Below, piece by piece: positions 55,269 to 63,884 of a stretch of 64,000 nucleotides of DNA. This DNA comes from Streptomyces sp. Alt3 (GTDB lineage Bacteria > Actinomycetota > Actinomycetes > Streptomycetales > Streptomycetaceae): assembly GCF_030719215.1 (NCBI RefSeq), contig NZ_CP120983.1, forward strand, positions 1,488,001 through 1,552,000. Direction: 5' to 3'. Position 1 is the first letter of the stretch, and each line of letters starts with the position of its first letter. Both the position numbers and the translations under genes were made by a program. The notes under the pieces are model-generated. The model saw nothing but the letters and a program-made list of their open reading frames with translations. It made no database searches and was not told where the DNA came from.

Positions 55269-56627
55269 TCAGCCGCGGGCCCGGCGCTCGGCGTAGAGGC
55301 GGTTGCCCTTCGGGCCGGTCCATTCCACGCGTACGACACCGGGTACCGCGGCGTCGGCGAGGCGCGACGGGTTGGACCAGTAGCCGAAGTTCGGATTCCG
55401 GAAGAACGTCGCCCACAGGTCACCGCGGGAGTCCTCGAAGAAGTTGTTGTGCCCCGCGCCGACACCGACGGTCCAGCGCTCGGAGTAGGGACCCTCGAAG
55501 CTGTCCGAGACGGCGGCGACGGCGTCGTACTGGTACTGCACGCGTCCGGTGCCGCCCACGTCGTACGCGTGCCGGGGGGTGCCGTCCGCGTTGACCGACG
55601 TCCGGTCCCAGGCCGCGTGCAGGAGGAAGTACTTCCCCCCGTGCTTGAACACGTAGGCGCCTTCGAGGTACGGCTCGGGCGTGTACGGCGTCTGCCGGAA
55701 CACGGGGAGGTCCGTCGTCGTGACGATGTCCTCCATGTCGTCACGGAACTTCGCGTACAGGTTGTTGTGCAGCACCAGCCACGCGTCGCGGCCCTCGGAG
55801 TAGAGGCTGCCGTCGATGTGGTGGTAGGCGCCGGGCGCGATGAAGCTCGGCCCCCCGATGAACGAGTCGCCGAACGGCTTCTCCAGGTTGCCCTCGACGA
55901 GCCTGTACGGGCCTTCGACCCCGCCCTCGCTCACGAGCATGAACGAGCCGACCTTCCTGGAGTGGTCGCCCATGCACGCGACCATGTACCACTTCCCGCG
56001 GAAGTGGTGCAGTTCCGGGGCCCAGGCCTGGCCGCGCTTGCCGAACTGCTCGTCGTACCAGTACTCCTGCCACGGTGCGACGACGGTTCGCCCGGGCCGG
56101 TTCTCGGCCGTGAACTCGGGCGACCACACCTTGCCCTTCTCGGCGCCGGGACGGATCCGTGTGGTGTCGGCCAGCTTCCACGGCCCCTCGAGCGAGCGTG
56201 CCGTCCAGACGAAGATGCCGTCGTTCCAGGGACCGGCCGCTTCGAGGCCGGGCACCCGGGTGGTACCCGTGGCGACGTACAGCGGACGGCCGTCGACGAC
56301 GAAGCAGTTGACGTAGGTGTCCCGCATCCACACCACTCCGCGCTCCTTGTCACGGGGGCGGAGCTCCAGCGGGAGGACGAACGAGTTGTCGTCACGGGGC
56401 CACAGGTCGGCCCGGGTGTCCGCGACGCCGTAGGGCTCGGGGTCGGGCCAGTTCGCCGGGTACCGCCGCTTCGACGCGGCGGGGGTGCGGGCGGCGGAAG
56501 CGGGTGCGGCCGAGGCCTGCGCGCCCGGCGCGGCGGCGACGGGAAGGGCCGCCGCGGCCCCGACACCGGCCGCACGGGCCAGCAGGGACCGCCGGTCAAG
56601 ACCGGTCCTGTTCTCGGTGCTGGTCAT
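55269..56627 (-). CDS. exported family 43-like glycoside hydrolase
   Basis: A 452-residue protein with a twin-arginine signal (LDRRSLLARAAGVGAAAALP). The rest shows the five-bladed propeller pattern of GH43/GH117-like enzymes: DTYVNCFVVDGRPLYVATG, GPWNDGIFVWTARSLEGPW, WAPELHHFRGKWYMVACMGD, YHHIDGSLYSEGRDAW and EGAYVFKHGGKYFLLHAAWD. The last two hold likely catalytic Asp and Glu. Substrates in this clan are arabinan, xylan, galactan and red-algal sugars; none can be chosen. It converges on the DUF4142 gene. Confidence 0.85.
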   Translation of the reverse strand: MTSTENRTGLDRRSLLARAAGVGAAAALPVAAAPGAQASAAPASAARTPAASKRRYPANWPDPEPYGVADTRADLWPRDDNSFVLPLELRPRDKERGVVWMRDTYVNCFVVDGRPLYVATGTTRVPGLEAAGPWNDGIFVWTARSLEGPWKLADTTRIRPGAEKGKVWSPEFTAENRPGRTVVAPWQEYWYDEQFGKRGQAWAPELHHFRGKWYMVACMGDHSRKVGSFMLVSEGGVEGPYRLVEGNLEKPFGDSFIGGPSFIAPGAYHHIDGSLYSEGRDAWLVLHNNLYAKFRDDMEDIVTTTDLPVFRQTPYTPEPYLEGAYVFKHGGKYFLLHAAWDRTSVNADGTPRHAYDVGGTGRVQYQYDAVAAVSDSFEGPYSERWTVGVGAGHNNFFEDSRGDLWATFFRNPNFGYWSNPSRLADAAVPGVVRVEWTGPKGNRLYAERRARG

Positions 56628-57015
56628 CAGTCAGACACTCCTTCGTTCGTCCGGGGTTCGAGGGCTTCCGGCAGAAGGGCTCCTCCGCCCTCCGGGACGG
56701 CCGCCGGCGGGCCTGCCGGTTCGGTCGGGTCGGAGCCGTCACAGGTGGCGCGGATCAGCATGCGAACGCCTGTTGATCTTCGTCAACAGACCATGGAATT
56801 AATCCGGAGTGTCCGGCTCGTCGGCATATCTGCGTTGCTCCTCGTTTCCGCAGGTCGGCGGGGTGCCGACCGGCCCGCCGAACATGTCACGATCGAATAA
56901 CGGAGCATTCCGGCCCCGTCCGGGAACCTCAAATCGAGCTCTGAACGTCCCCCCTCGCGGGTTGACCCGCGCTCGGCGGGGCCATCACCCCTGCAGGGAA
57001 CGGGGAGGGGACACC
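56628..57015. other. 388-base divergent intergenic region between GH43-like and MNIO genes
   Basis: No gene is supported. It must hold promoters for both flanking units. The one clear structure is the inverted repeat at 56770-56789, listed separately. The MNIO start has GGGGAGGGGAC five bases upstream. An in-frame extension of the MNIO gene to 56809 has no supporting ribosome site. Confidence 0.5.
56770..56789. promoter_or_regulatory. 7-6-7 inverted repeat, candidate operator of the GH43-like gene
   Basis: CTGTTGA-TCTTCG-TCAACAG is a perfect inverted repeat about 143 bases upstream of the GH43-like start. It may be an operator for a sugar-responsive repressor or a stem-loop. It does not match the CebR consensus I know. 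Confidence 0.5.
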
Positions 57016-58308
57016 ATGAGGCTGGGAATCGGTATCGGATGGCGGCCGGAGATCGCGGACGCGGTCGAGGCACTGCCGGGGATCGACTGGGTGGAGGCCG
57101 TCGCGGAGAACCTCTGCGCGGACCACCTCCCCGAGTCCCTGGTGCGGCTCCGGGAGCGCGGGGTCACGGTCGTCCCGCACGGTGTCTCGCTGGGCCTGGG
57201 CGGAGCCGGCCGCCCCGACCCCGGCCGTCTCGCGGGCCTCGCGGCGCGGGCCGAACTGCTCGGCACCCCCCTGGTGACGGAGCACATCGCGTTCGTACGT
57301 GCCGGAGGGCCACTCAGCGCCTCGCCGGTCCTGGAGGCCGGGCATCTGCTCCCGGTCCCACGGACCTGGGACGCGCTGGACGTGCTCTGCGAGAACGTGC
57401 GGATCGCCCAGGACTCGCTGCCCGTGCCGCTGGCGCTGGAGAACATCGCGGCGCTGATCTCCTGGCCCGGCGAGGAGATGACCGAGGGGCAGTTCCTCGC
57501 CGAACTGGTCGAGCGCACCGGCGTACGCCTGCTGATCGACGTCGCCAATCTGCACACCAATCACGTCAACCGCGGCGAGGACCCATCGACCGCCCTCGAC
57601 GAGCTCCCGGTGGAAGCCGTCGCGTACGTCCATGTGGCGGGCGGCGTCGAGAAGGACGGCGTATGGCACGACACGCACGCCCACCCCGTGACACGGCCCG
57701 TACTCGACGTGCTGAGCCGGCTGCGTTCCCGCGTCGATCCGCCCGGCGTCCTCCTGGAGCGCGACGACGACTTCCCGCCGGCCGAGGAACTGGCCCGCGA
57801 ACTGAAGGCGATCCGCGGCACTCTGGCCTCCGCCGCCGCGGGGCCCCGGGCGGAGCGGCGGCGGCCCGCCCGGGCCCCCGAGCCCTCGCCCCGCGCCGCG
57901 GGGGCCCGCGAGCGGACCGGCCTGTCGCAGACCGCGCTGCTCTCGGCCCTGGTGGCCGGCACCCCGTCGCCGGACGGCTTCGACCGACGGCGGCTGGGGG
58001 TCCAGAGCCGGGCCCTGGCCGCGAAGCGGGCCGATGTCGTCGCCAAGGTCGCACCGGAGCTGCCCGCGATCCTCGGCGCCGGCTACCGCGAGGCGTTCCT
58101 CGCGTACGCCAGGAACCGGCCGATGTCCGCCGGTTACCGCCGCGACGCGCTCGGTTTCGCCGAACACCTCCTCGTCACGGACCGGCCCGCCGACGAGGCC
58201 GCCCGGCGCAGGCTGACGCGCTGGTGGCAGGAGCGCGCCGCCCCTCGTCCGCCGCGCCGGGGGGCCCGTCTGGTCCACGCAGCCCGCACCGCGCTCCTCG
58301 GAAGGTGA
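57016..58308 (+). CDS. DUF692 (MNIO) family iron enzyme with fused C-terminal partner-like domain
   Basis: A 430-residue protein. Residues 1-270 are the DUF692 TIM barrel with likely iron ligands H55 ([10 protein letters not shown]), H90 (TEHIAFV), E142 (ALENIAAL), D175 and H183 ([11 protein letters not shown]), H206, D219 and H221 (HDTHAHP) and E248 (LERDDDFP). MNIO enzymes (MbnB, TglH and others) oxidatively modify cysteines of peptides. Residues about 305-395 form a helical domain ([40 protein letters not shown]) resembling the DUF2063-type partner proteins that present substrates. The next gene starts six bases after the stop and encodes a Cys-rich protein, its probable substrate. Confidence 0.85.
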   Translation: MRLGIGIGWRPEIADAVEALPGIDWVEAVAENLCADHLPESLVRLRERGVTVVPHGVSLGLGGAGRPDPGRLAGLAARAELLGTPLVTEHIAFVRAGGPLSASPVLEAGHLLPVPRTWDALDVLCENVRIAQDSLPVPLALENIAALISWPGEEMTEGQFLAELVERTGVRLLIDVANLHTNHVNRGEDPSTALDELPVEAVAYVHVAGGVEKDGVWHDTHAHPVTRPVLDVLSRLRSRVDPPGVLLERDDDFPPAEELARELKAIRGTLASAAAGPRAERRRPARAPEPSPRAAGARERTGLSQTALLSALVAGTPSPDGFDRRRLGVQSRALAAKRADVVAKVAPELPAILGAGYREAFLAYARNRPMSAGYRRDALGFAEHLLVTDRPADEAARRRLTRWWQERAAPRPPRRGARLVHAARTALLGR

Positions 58309-58313
58309 CCGCG

Positions 58314-59345
58314 ATGAACACGCTCGCACTTGTGGTGACTCTCGTGGTGGCGGTCTCCTCGACGCTCCTGATCGTCGCGACGCGTCAGGCCGGGGTACGG
58401 GCCGGCGGTACCGCAGCGTACGTGCACGACCTGTCCGAGGCCGCGTTCCTCGGCGGCGGCCCTGCAAGGGTGGTGGACACCGCTCTCACCCGTATGCATA
58501 CGGACGGGCTGCTGGCCATCGGTGGACCCGGCATCGTCACGGTCCTGCGCGGGGAGGCCCGTGACGCGGTGGAGCGCGCCGTGCTCCAGGAGCTGGCAGC
58601 GGCCCCGAGCGGCGCCCTGCACACCCTGCGGGAGAGCGTGATGCGTCACCCGGCGGTGCAGGAGATCGGTGACGGCCTCGCGGCCCGTGGCCTGTTGGTC
58701 GCACCGGGCAGGAGCCGGGCCCGCCGCGCGTGGGGGCTCACCCAGGGCATCGGATGCGTCATCGGTTTTCCGGCCGCCATCGCCCTGACCGTCGCGCAGT
58801 ACGCCGTGCACGACGGTTACGGCGACATCCCGTTCCCCTTCTTCCTGAAGGTGCTGCCCGCGCTCGTGGCCGGGGCCGTCATCGGTCTGGTCAACGCGGC
58901 CTCGGCCAGGGCGCGGCTCACCGGGGCGGGGCGCGGGGCCGCCGGCCTCCACCGGGCGGCCAACGCCCATGTGACCGATCCGGCCCATCTGGTGGCCATG
59001 CGGGGACTGGGCGCACTCCCCGATCCCGTGCTCCAGGGGCAGTTGGTGGCAGCCGCCCGGCAACGGCCCGCGAGGCGCACCTCGTCGTCCTCCGGCTCGG
59101 CAGGCGCCGTGACCGCGTTCGTACCCGTGTCGTGGTGTGCGGGGACAGGCCCCGGCGGGGGCGGCTGCGGCGGTTCCAGCGGCGGTAACTCCGGGACGGG
59201 GTCCACCTGCAGTTCGGGATCGAGCTGCGGCGGCGGAGGCGGATCCAGCTGCAGCAGCGGATCGAGCTGCGGCGGCGGAGGCGGATCCAGCTGCAGCAGC
59301 GGATCGAGCTGCGGGGGCGGTTCCAGCTGCGGCGGCAGCTCCTGA
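58314..59345 (+). CDS. TIGR04222 membrane protein with Cys/Gly/Ser repeat tail (candidate MNIO substrate)
   Basis: A 343-residue protein. Span 1 is at 3-22, a TIGR04222 core follows (AAFLGGGPARVVDTALTRMH), with spans 2 and 3 near 143-163 and 175-197. Basic residues after span 1, before span 2 and after span 3 place the core and tail inside the cell. The tail (about 273-343) is low complexity with nine cysteines at 275, 285, 299, 305, 313, 319, 327, 333 and 339 and no other reactive residues. GGAAGG lies eight bases before this ATG; a GTG at 58305 would overlap the MNIO stop by four bases. Close coupling to an MNIO enzyme suggests cysteine modification. Confidence 0.85.
   Translation: MNTLALVVTLVVAVSSTLLIVATRQAGVRAGGTAAYVHDLSEAAFLGGGPARVVDTALTRMHTDGLLAIGGPGIVTVLRGEARDAVERAVLQELAAAPSGALHTLRESVMRHPAVQEIGDGLAARGLLVAPGRSRARRAWGLTQGIGCVIGFPAAIALTVAQYAVHDGYGDIPFPFFLKVLPALVAGAVIGLVNAASARARLTGAGRGAAGLHRAANAHVTDPAHLVAMRGLGALPDPVLQGQLVAAARQRPARRTSSSSGSAGAVTAFVPVSWCAGTGPGGGGCGGSSGGNSGTGSTCSSGSSCGGGGGSSCSSGSSCGGGGGSSCSSGSSCGGGSSCGGSS
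59202..59342 (+). repeat. 42-bp in-frame tandem repeat encoding the SSCSSGSSCGGGGG tail
   Basis: Units start at 59202, 59244 and 59286, each 42 bases long and aligned with codons, followed by a shortened unit. Each unit carries two Cys codons (TGC), spaced six and then eight residues apart. The near-identity of units two and three shows recent expansion. Confidence 0.9.
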
Positions 59346-59429
59346 GGCGTGCCATGTCCGCCCTCGTGCGGAATCAGCATGCATACGGATTCAGCCATCG
59401 ATGACCTTCCGTGACCGGGATTCGTCCAT

Positions 59430-59443
59430 ATCGTGAACACGAT
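59430..59443. promoter_or_regulatory. perfect palindrome ATCGTG-AA-CACGAT before the second TIGR04222 gene
   Basis: A 6-2-6 perfect palindrome in the 135-base gap between the two TIGR04222 genes, 37 bases before the second start. It could be an operator; no -35 box is convincing and a TAGAAC box ends six bases before the ATG. Confidence 0.45.
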
Positions 59444-59480
59444 GTGGCGCTTCACCGCAGGTTTCGCATAGAACTCGGCC

Positions 59481-60257
59481 ATGCTCTGGGTCGTGCTTCT
59501 TCTCGTCGCGTGGGGCGCGGCCGCCGTGTCGTGCATCCGTCTGTGTCTCGTCACCGCGGGTGCCGCACACCGGCCGCAGGGTGCCGAACGGGCGCCCGTC
59601 TCCCCCGAACTCAGCCTCTACGAGACGGCGTTCCTGGCCGGCGGCCCCCAGCGGGTGGCCGATCTGGCACTGGTCTCCATGCATCTGCGGCGCCGGCTGC
59701 TGCTCGCGCACACGGGATGGGCCACGGTCGTCGACCCGGAGGGCCGGGACGAGGTCGAACGCACCGTGATCCGCGCGATCGGCCCGGACGGCCAGTCCCG
59801 GATAGCCCCGATACGGGCCGCCGCCGCGGCGGCGGACGCCGTGCGCGGCCTCGCCGACCGCCTCGTCGCCTCCGGGCTCGCCGTGCCCCACGGCACCCGG
59901 ACGGGTCTGGAGTCGGCGGTGCGGGCCGTGCGGGGCGCCGCCGTACTCGTCGTGGTCCTGGCGGCCGTCTCCATGCTGATGCCGGGTCAGGAGACGGGCT
60001 ATGCGGGGCCGGTGGCCGCCTGGTTCGGTCTGCCGCTGGTGCTGACGCTGGGCTGCCTGGCCATCGCACGGGTGGAGAACCACCCGTACAGCCCGTGGGC
60101 CTCCCCGTCGGGGCAGCGCTGGCTGGACTCGCTGCCCGCACCGGTGCGCGGCGCGGACCGCGACCTGCTGGCGGCCGTGGCGGTACGGGGCGTGGGAGCC
60201 CTGGAGGACCCGGCCCTGAGGGCGGCCCTGCTGAGCGGGGCGCGTCCGGCAGGCTGA
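59481..60257 (+). CDS. second TIGR04222 membrane protein, without Cys tail
   Basis: A 258-residue relative of the preceding protein. Shared marks are ETAFLAGGPQRVADLALVSM at the start of the core and GLADRLVASGLAVP. Span 1 covers residues about 1-20, followed by a core and two spans near 140-160 and 170-190 (AAVLVVVLAAVSMLM; LPLVLTLGCLAIARV). It ends shortly after a segment ALEDPALRAALLSGARPAG that matches the point where the neighbour's Cys tail begins. It may be a partner subunit. No enzyme motif is visible. Confidence 0.85.
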   Translation: MLWVVLLLVAWGAAAVSCIRLCLVTAGAAHRPQGAERAPVSPELSLYETAFLAGGPQRVADLALVSMHLRRRLLLAHTGWATVVDPEGRDEVERTVIRAIGPDGQSRIAPIRAAAAAADAVRGLADRLVASGLAVPHGTRTGLESAVRAVRGAAVLVVVLAAVSMLMPGQETGYAGPVAAWFGLPLVLTLGCLAIARVENHPYSPWASPSGQRWLDSLPAPVRGADRDLLAAVAVRGVGALEDPALRAALLSGARPAG

Positions 60258-60274
60258 CCCGCCGGAACGCACCC

Positions 60275-60321
60275 GTACGGCGTCAGGGCCGCCCCCGGCG
60301 GGGGCGGCCCTGACGCCGTAC
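60275..60321. terminator. 21-bp perfect hairpin terminator after the MNIO cassette
   Basis: GTACGGCGTCAGGGCCGCCCC (60275-60295, 21 bases; split here as GTACGGCGTC and AGGGCCGCCCC) pairs with its complement at 60301-60321 around a five-base loop. It lies 18 bases after the last TIGR04222 stop and between convergent units, so it can serve both strands. Confidence 0.9.
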
Positions 60322-60540
60322 CTATCGAGTTGTTCGGCCCGGGACACATCGGCCGGACTCGGCGAGGAGCGGCGGTCCGCAGGGAGGAATGGCTGACTCC
60401 CCTGCGGGCCGCGACGGTTCGCCGGCCGTCGGCCGATGTGTACCCGGCACCGGACCCGGTGTCGCTGGAACGACGGGCGGCGTCACACGCGCTGTTGCCC
60501 GCCAACTGATCTTCCGGGTCGGGATGACCGGAAACGCTGG

Positions 60541-61254
60541 CTATGCGAGTCCGGCCACCAAGTCTGCGACGGACTTCCTGCGTCCGGTGTAGAACGGGAC
60601 CTCTTCACGGACGTGCAACCGTGCCTCGGAGGCCCGCAGGTGGCGCATGAGGTCGACGATGCGGTACAGCTCGTCGGCCTCGAAGGCGAGGACCCACTCG
60701 TAGTCACCCAGCGAGAAGGAGGCCACGGTGTTGGCCCGCACGTCAGGATAGCCGCGGGCCATCTTGCCGTGGTCCGCGAGCATACGGCGGCGGTCCTCGT
60801 CGGGCAGCAGGTACCAGTCGTAGCTGCGCACGAAGGGGTACACGCTGATGTAGTCGCGCGGGGTCTCGTCGGCCAGGAAGGCCGGGACGTGCGACTTGTT
60901 GAACTCGGCGGGGCGGTGCAGCGCCATGTTCGACCAGACCGGCTCGAGTGCGCGGCCCAGCTTCGTGCGCCGGAAGAGGTTGTACGCCTCCTGGAGCTCG
61001 TCCGAGGTCTCCGCGTGCCACCAGATCATCAGGTCGGCGTCGGCCCGGAGGCCGGACACGTCGTAGGTGCCTCGGACCGTGACGTCCTTGGCGGCGAGCT
61101 GGTCGAACAGCTCCTGGACCTCGTCGGCGTAACCCGCGCGGTCGACCGGAAGGACGTCCTTCAGCCTGAAGACGGACCACAGGGTGTAGCGGATGACCTC
61201 GTTGAGGTCCTTGGCCTTCTTGCCTGCGTTCGGAAGCTTTTCTGGCGCACTCAT
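60541..61254 (-). CDS. hemQ: coproheme decarboxylase (chlorite-dismutase-like HemQ)
   Basis: A 237-residue haem enzyme. Family marks are [14 protein letters not shown] at the N-terminus, [39 protein letters not shown] with the catalytic Tyr, [20 protein letters not shown] with the axial His, and [20 protein letters not shown]. It decarboxylates coproheme to haem b with peroxide, the last step of the coproporphyrin-dependent pathway used by actinobacteria. It starts four bases after the stop of the upstream oxidase gene. Confidence 0.96.
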   Translation of the reverse strand: MSAPEKLPNAGKKAKDLNEVIRYTLWSVFRLKDVLPVDRAGYADEVQELFDQLAAKDVTVRGTYDVSGLRADADLMIWWHAETSDELQEAYNLFRRTKLGRALEPVWSNMALHRPAEFNKSHVPAFLADETPRDYISVYPFVRSYDWYLLPDEDRRRMLADHGKMARGYPDVRANTVASFSLGDYEWVLAFEADELYRIVDLMRHLRASEARLHVREEVPFYTGRRKSVADLVAGLA

Positions 61255-61258
61255 ACGG

Positions 61259-62746
61259 CTATTGTCCCGCCTCGCTCCCCGTGCCCCGAACCCGGGTCGG
61301 GGTGTTGTCGATCTCCCCCGTCGCCGGGGCCGTCAGGTCCTGGACGATCTCGTCCGCCGCGCGGTGCGCGCTCGCCACGCAGGCCGGGATCCCGACGCCG
61401 TCGTACACCGCTCCGCACACCCGCAGACCGGGCAGCTTCGCCACCTCGTCCCGGATCCGGGAGACCCGGCCGAGGTGCCCCACGGGGTACTGCGGAAGCC
61501 CTCCGATCCACCGGGTGACCTCGGTGTCCACGGGCCGGGCCGTCAGCCCGGTCGCAGTGGCGAGGTCGCCCAGGGACGCGGCGACCAGCTCGGAGTCCTC
61601 GCGGTGCAGGTGCTCCTCCTCGCCGTAGCGGCCCACGGAGGTGCGCAGCACGAAGAGGTCGGGGGCCGCGTCGGCGACCCACTGCCACTTGTTGCTGGAG
61701 AAGGTGGCGGCCTTGATGGTGCGCCCGTCGACGGGCGGCACGAGGAAGCCCGAACGGCCGTGGAGCGCCTCGGTGTGCGCGATGTCGGAACGCCGGAAGG
61801 CCATGGTCACCAGGGCCATCGAGGCGTACTCGACGGCGGCGAGCTCGACGGATGCGGCCGGGCACTCGGCGGCGAGCAGGGTGGACGCGGACCAGGCGGG
61901 GGTGGCCAGGACGACCGCGTCGGCCGCGATCACCCGGCTGTCGGTGCGCACGTCCCATCCCTGGCCCGTCCGGGTCAGACCGAGGACCGGGGTCTCGGCA
62001 AGGATCTCGCCGCCCGCGGCCCGCACGGCGTCGGCCACCGCGCCCGGCAGGGTGCCGACGCCCCCCTCGATGCCCTGGAAGACCGGCCCGGTCTGCTGCC
62101 GTGCGGCGGCCCTCTCCTGGATGCGGAGCACACCGTCGAGGAGCGGGCCCCCCTCCTTGACGGCTTCGAAGAGCTGGGGGACGGCCGCGCGCATCGAGAT
62201 CCGGTAGGCGTCCCCGGCGTAGACCCCGCCGAGCAGCGGTTCCACGAGCCGGTCGACGACCTCGCGGCCGAGCCGGTCCGCGACGTAACTGCCGACCGCC
62301 ACGTCGTCGCCGACGGCGGTCGGGGTCAGGTCGCGCTCCTCGGCGATCCTGGCCAGGCCCTCGGGCGAGAGCACCCCGCCGAGCGCCGCCGGGTCGCCCG
62401 GCACACCCATCACATGGCCCTTGGGCATGGGGCGGAGCGCGTCGCGGGTCCACACCGACGCGGTGGCCGTGGCGGGCGGCCGGAGCCGGTCCCCGAGCCC
62501 GGCGGCGGTGGCGAGCGCGACCGCTTCGGGCCGGCGCGCGAGCATCGACTCCGCGCCCAGGTCGACGCGGGTGCCGGCGATCTCGCCGGTCATCAGCTTG
62601 CCGCCGAGCCGCGCGGTCGCCTCCAGGACGGTGACCCGGATACCGGAGGCCAACAGCCGGTGGGCGGCGGCGAGTCCGGCGATGCCACCGCCGATGACGA
62701 CGGCATGGCCCGTGCGTGTGGTGTCTCGCTGAAGAGGACGCTGCAT
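61259..62746 (-). CDS. hemY: coproporphyrinogen III oxidase (HemY/CgoX, protoporphyrinogen-oxidase family)
   Basis: A 495-residue flavoprotein. The FAD site is [20 protein letters not shown] followed by [11 protein letters not shown], then [39 protein letters not shown] and the C-terminal [20 protein letters not shown] are diagnostic of the family. In actinobacteria it oxidises coproporphyrinogen III to coproporphyrin III with oxygen. It is directly upstream of hemQ on the same strand, the usual haem pairing. Confidence 0.95.
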   Translation of the reverse strand: MQRPLQRDTTRTGHAVVIGGGIAGLAAAHRLLASGIRVTVLEATARLGGKLMTGEIAGTRVDLGAESMLARRPEAVALATAAGLGDRLRPPATATASVWTRDALRPMPKGHVMGVPGDPAALGGVLSPEGLARIAEERDLTPTAVGDDVAVGSYVADRLGREVVDRLVEPLLGGVYAGDAYRISMRAAVPQLFEAVKEGGPLLDGVLRIQERAAARQQTGPVFQGIEGGVGTLPGAVADAVRAAGGEILAETPVLGLTRTGQGWDVRTDSRVIAADAVVLATPAWSASTLLAAECPAASVELAAVEYASMALVTMAFRRSDIAHTEALHGRSGFLVPPVDGRTIKAATFSSNKWQWVADAAPDLFVLRTSVGRYGEEEHLHREDSELVAASLGDLATATGLTARPVDTEVTRWIGGLPQYPVGHLGRVSRIRDEVAKLPGLRVCGAVYDGVGIPACVASAHRAADEIVQDLTAPATGEIDNTPTRVRGTGSEAGQ

Positions 62747-62873
62747 GGGTCCACTCTCTCAAACCCGTCCCGAGTCCCGAACGTGACCACTTCGAAACCG
62801 CCGGTGGGCAACCCGCGCACGGGTACGGCACGTCGAACCGGCACCATCGACAACATGCCCTGGGGGGACGCTC

Positions 62874-63833
62874 ATGCCCGACGAACGCCACATCGACAGT
62901 CACCCACCCGCCCGGCCGTTCCGCCGCCTTCCACGCGCTCTGACAGCCGCGGGACTGCTCGGGGTGCTCATGGCCACCGGCGCGTGCGGGGCCTCCTCCG
63001 ACAGCGGTGCCATGTCCGATTCCAAGGCGGCGGCGCCCCGGGCGGCCGGGGCCGGCGCGGAAGCGGCCGACAAGCCCTCGGACGGCGGGAAGTCCGCACC
63101 GGATCCGGGCTCCGCGGTCGCGGTCCACGTCATCCGGACGGCCACGCTGTACGTCGAGGTCAGGAGTGTGCCGAAGGCGGTCGCCGCGGCCCGCGGCGTC
63201 GCGGAGGGCGCGGGCGGACTGGTCTCCGAGGAGACCACGGAACGGGTCGACGACACCCACGACGTGTCCCACCTCGTCCTGCGCGTGCCCCAGGCCCGCT
63301 ACGACGAGGTGCTGCGCGACCTCGCGGGCGCCGGGAAGCTGGTGTCCCGCACCTCGAACGCGAAGGACGTCACCGGGCAGGTCGTGGACGTCGAGAGCCG
63401 GATCGCCACGCAGCGGGCGAGCGTCGCACGGGTCCGCGACCTGATGGACAAGGCCGAGAAGCTCACCGACGTGGTGACGCTGGAGGGTGAACTCAGCAGT
63501 CGGCAGGCCGACCTGGAGTCGCTCCTGGCCCAGCAGGCGTCGCTGAAGGACCGCACCACACTGGCGACCGTCACGCTCGAGCTGAGCGAACCGGAGGCGG
63601 GCGCCGAGGACCCCGACGGGGACACAGGCTTCCTGGACGCGCTGGGCGGCGGCTGGGACGCGTTCGTGACGATGCTGCGGTGGATCATGGTGGCGATCGG
63701 CGCCACGGCTCCGTTCCTGGCCACCGCGGCCCTCCTGGTGCTCCTGTGGCGTCTGTTGCGCCGCCGCCTGCCGCGGCGCCGCACGGCGTCCCCGCAGGCC
63801 ACGGGAACCACTGAGCCCCCACCCGCCCCGTAG
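62874..63833 (+). CDS. DUF4349 lipoprotein
   Basis: A 319-residue envelope protein. A lipobox (MATGAC, C about 38) follows a basic start and hydrophobic segment. After an Ala/Gly/Pro linker the DUF4349 domain has VIRTATLYVEVRSVPKAVAA, HLVLRVPQARYDEVLRDLAG, GKLVSRTSNAKDVTGQVVDV and a long coiled coil (ESRIATQRASVARVRDLMDK; LSSRQADLESLLAQQASLKD). A membrane span near residues 265-290 and a basic tail end it. Function unknown; the family spans the membrane and wall. It is divergent from hemY. Confidence 0.88.
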   Translation: MPDERHIDSHPPARPFRRLPRALTAAGLLGVLMATGACGASSDSGAMSDSKAAAPRAAGAGAEAADKPSDGGKSAPDPGSAVAVHVIRTATLYVEVRSVPKAVAAARGVAEGAGGLVSEETTERVDDTHDVSHLVLRVPQARYDEVLRDLAGAGKLVSRTSNAKDVTGQVVDVESRIATQRASVARVRDLMDKAEKLTDVVTLEGELSSRQADLESLLAQQASLKDRTTLATVTLELSEPEAGAEDPDGDTGFLDALGGGWDAFVTMLRWIMVAIGATAPFLATAALLVLLWRLLRRRLPRRRTASPQATGTTEPPPAP

Positions 63834-63884
63834 GCGCCGTAGCGTGGGCCCCTGATCCTGCACACGGCGGCGAAGGGACCCGGC

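Noticed and set aside
57016..58308. Simple xylose-isomerase-like sugar isomerase for the DUF692 gene
   Set aside because: The metal-ligand series and the neighbouring Cys-rich protein fit DUF692 far better.
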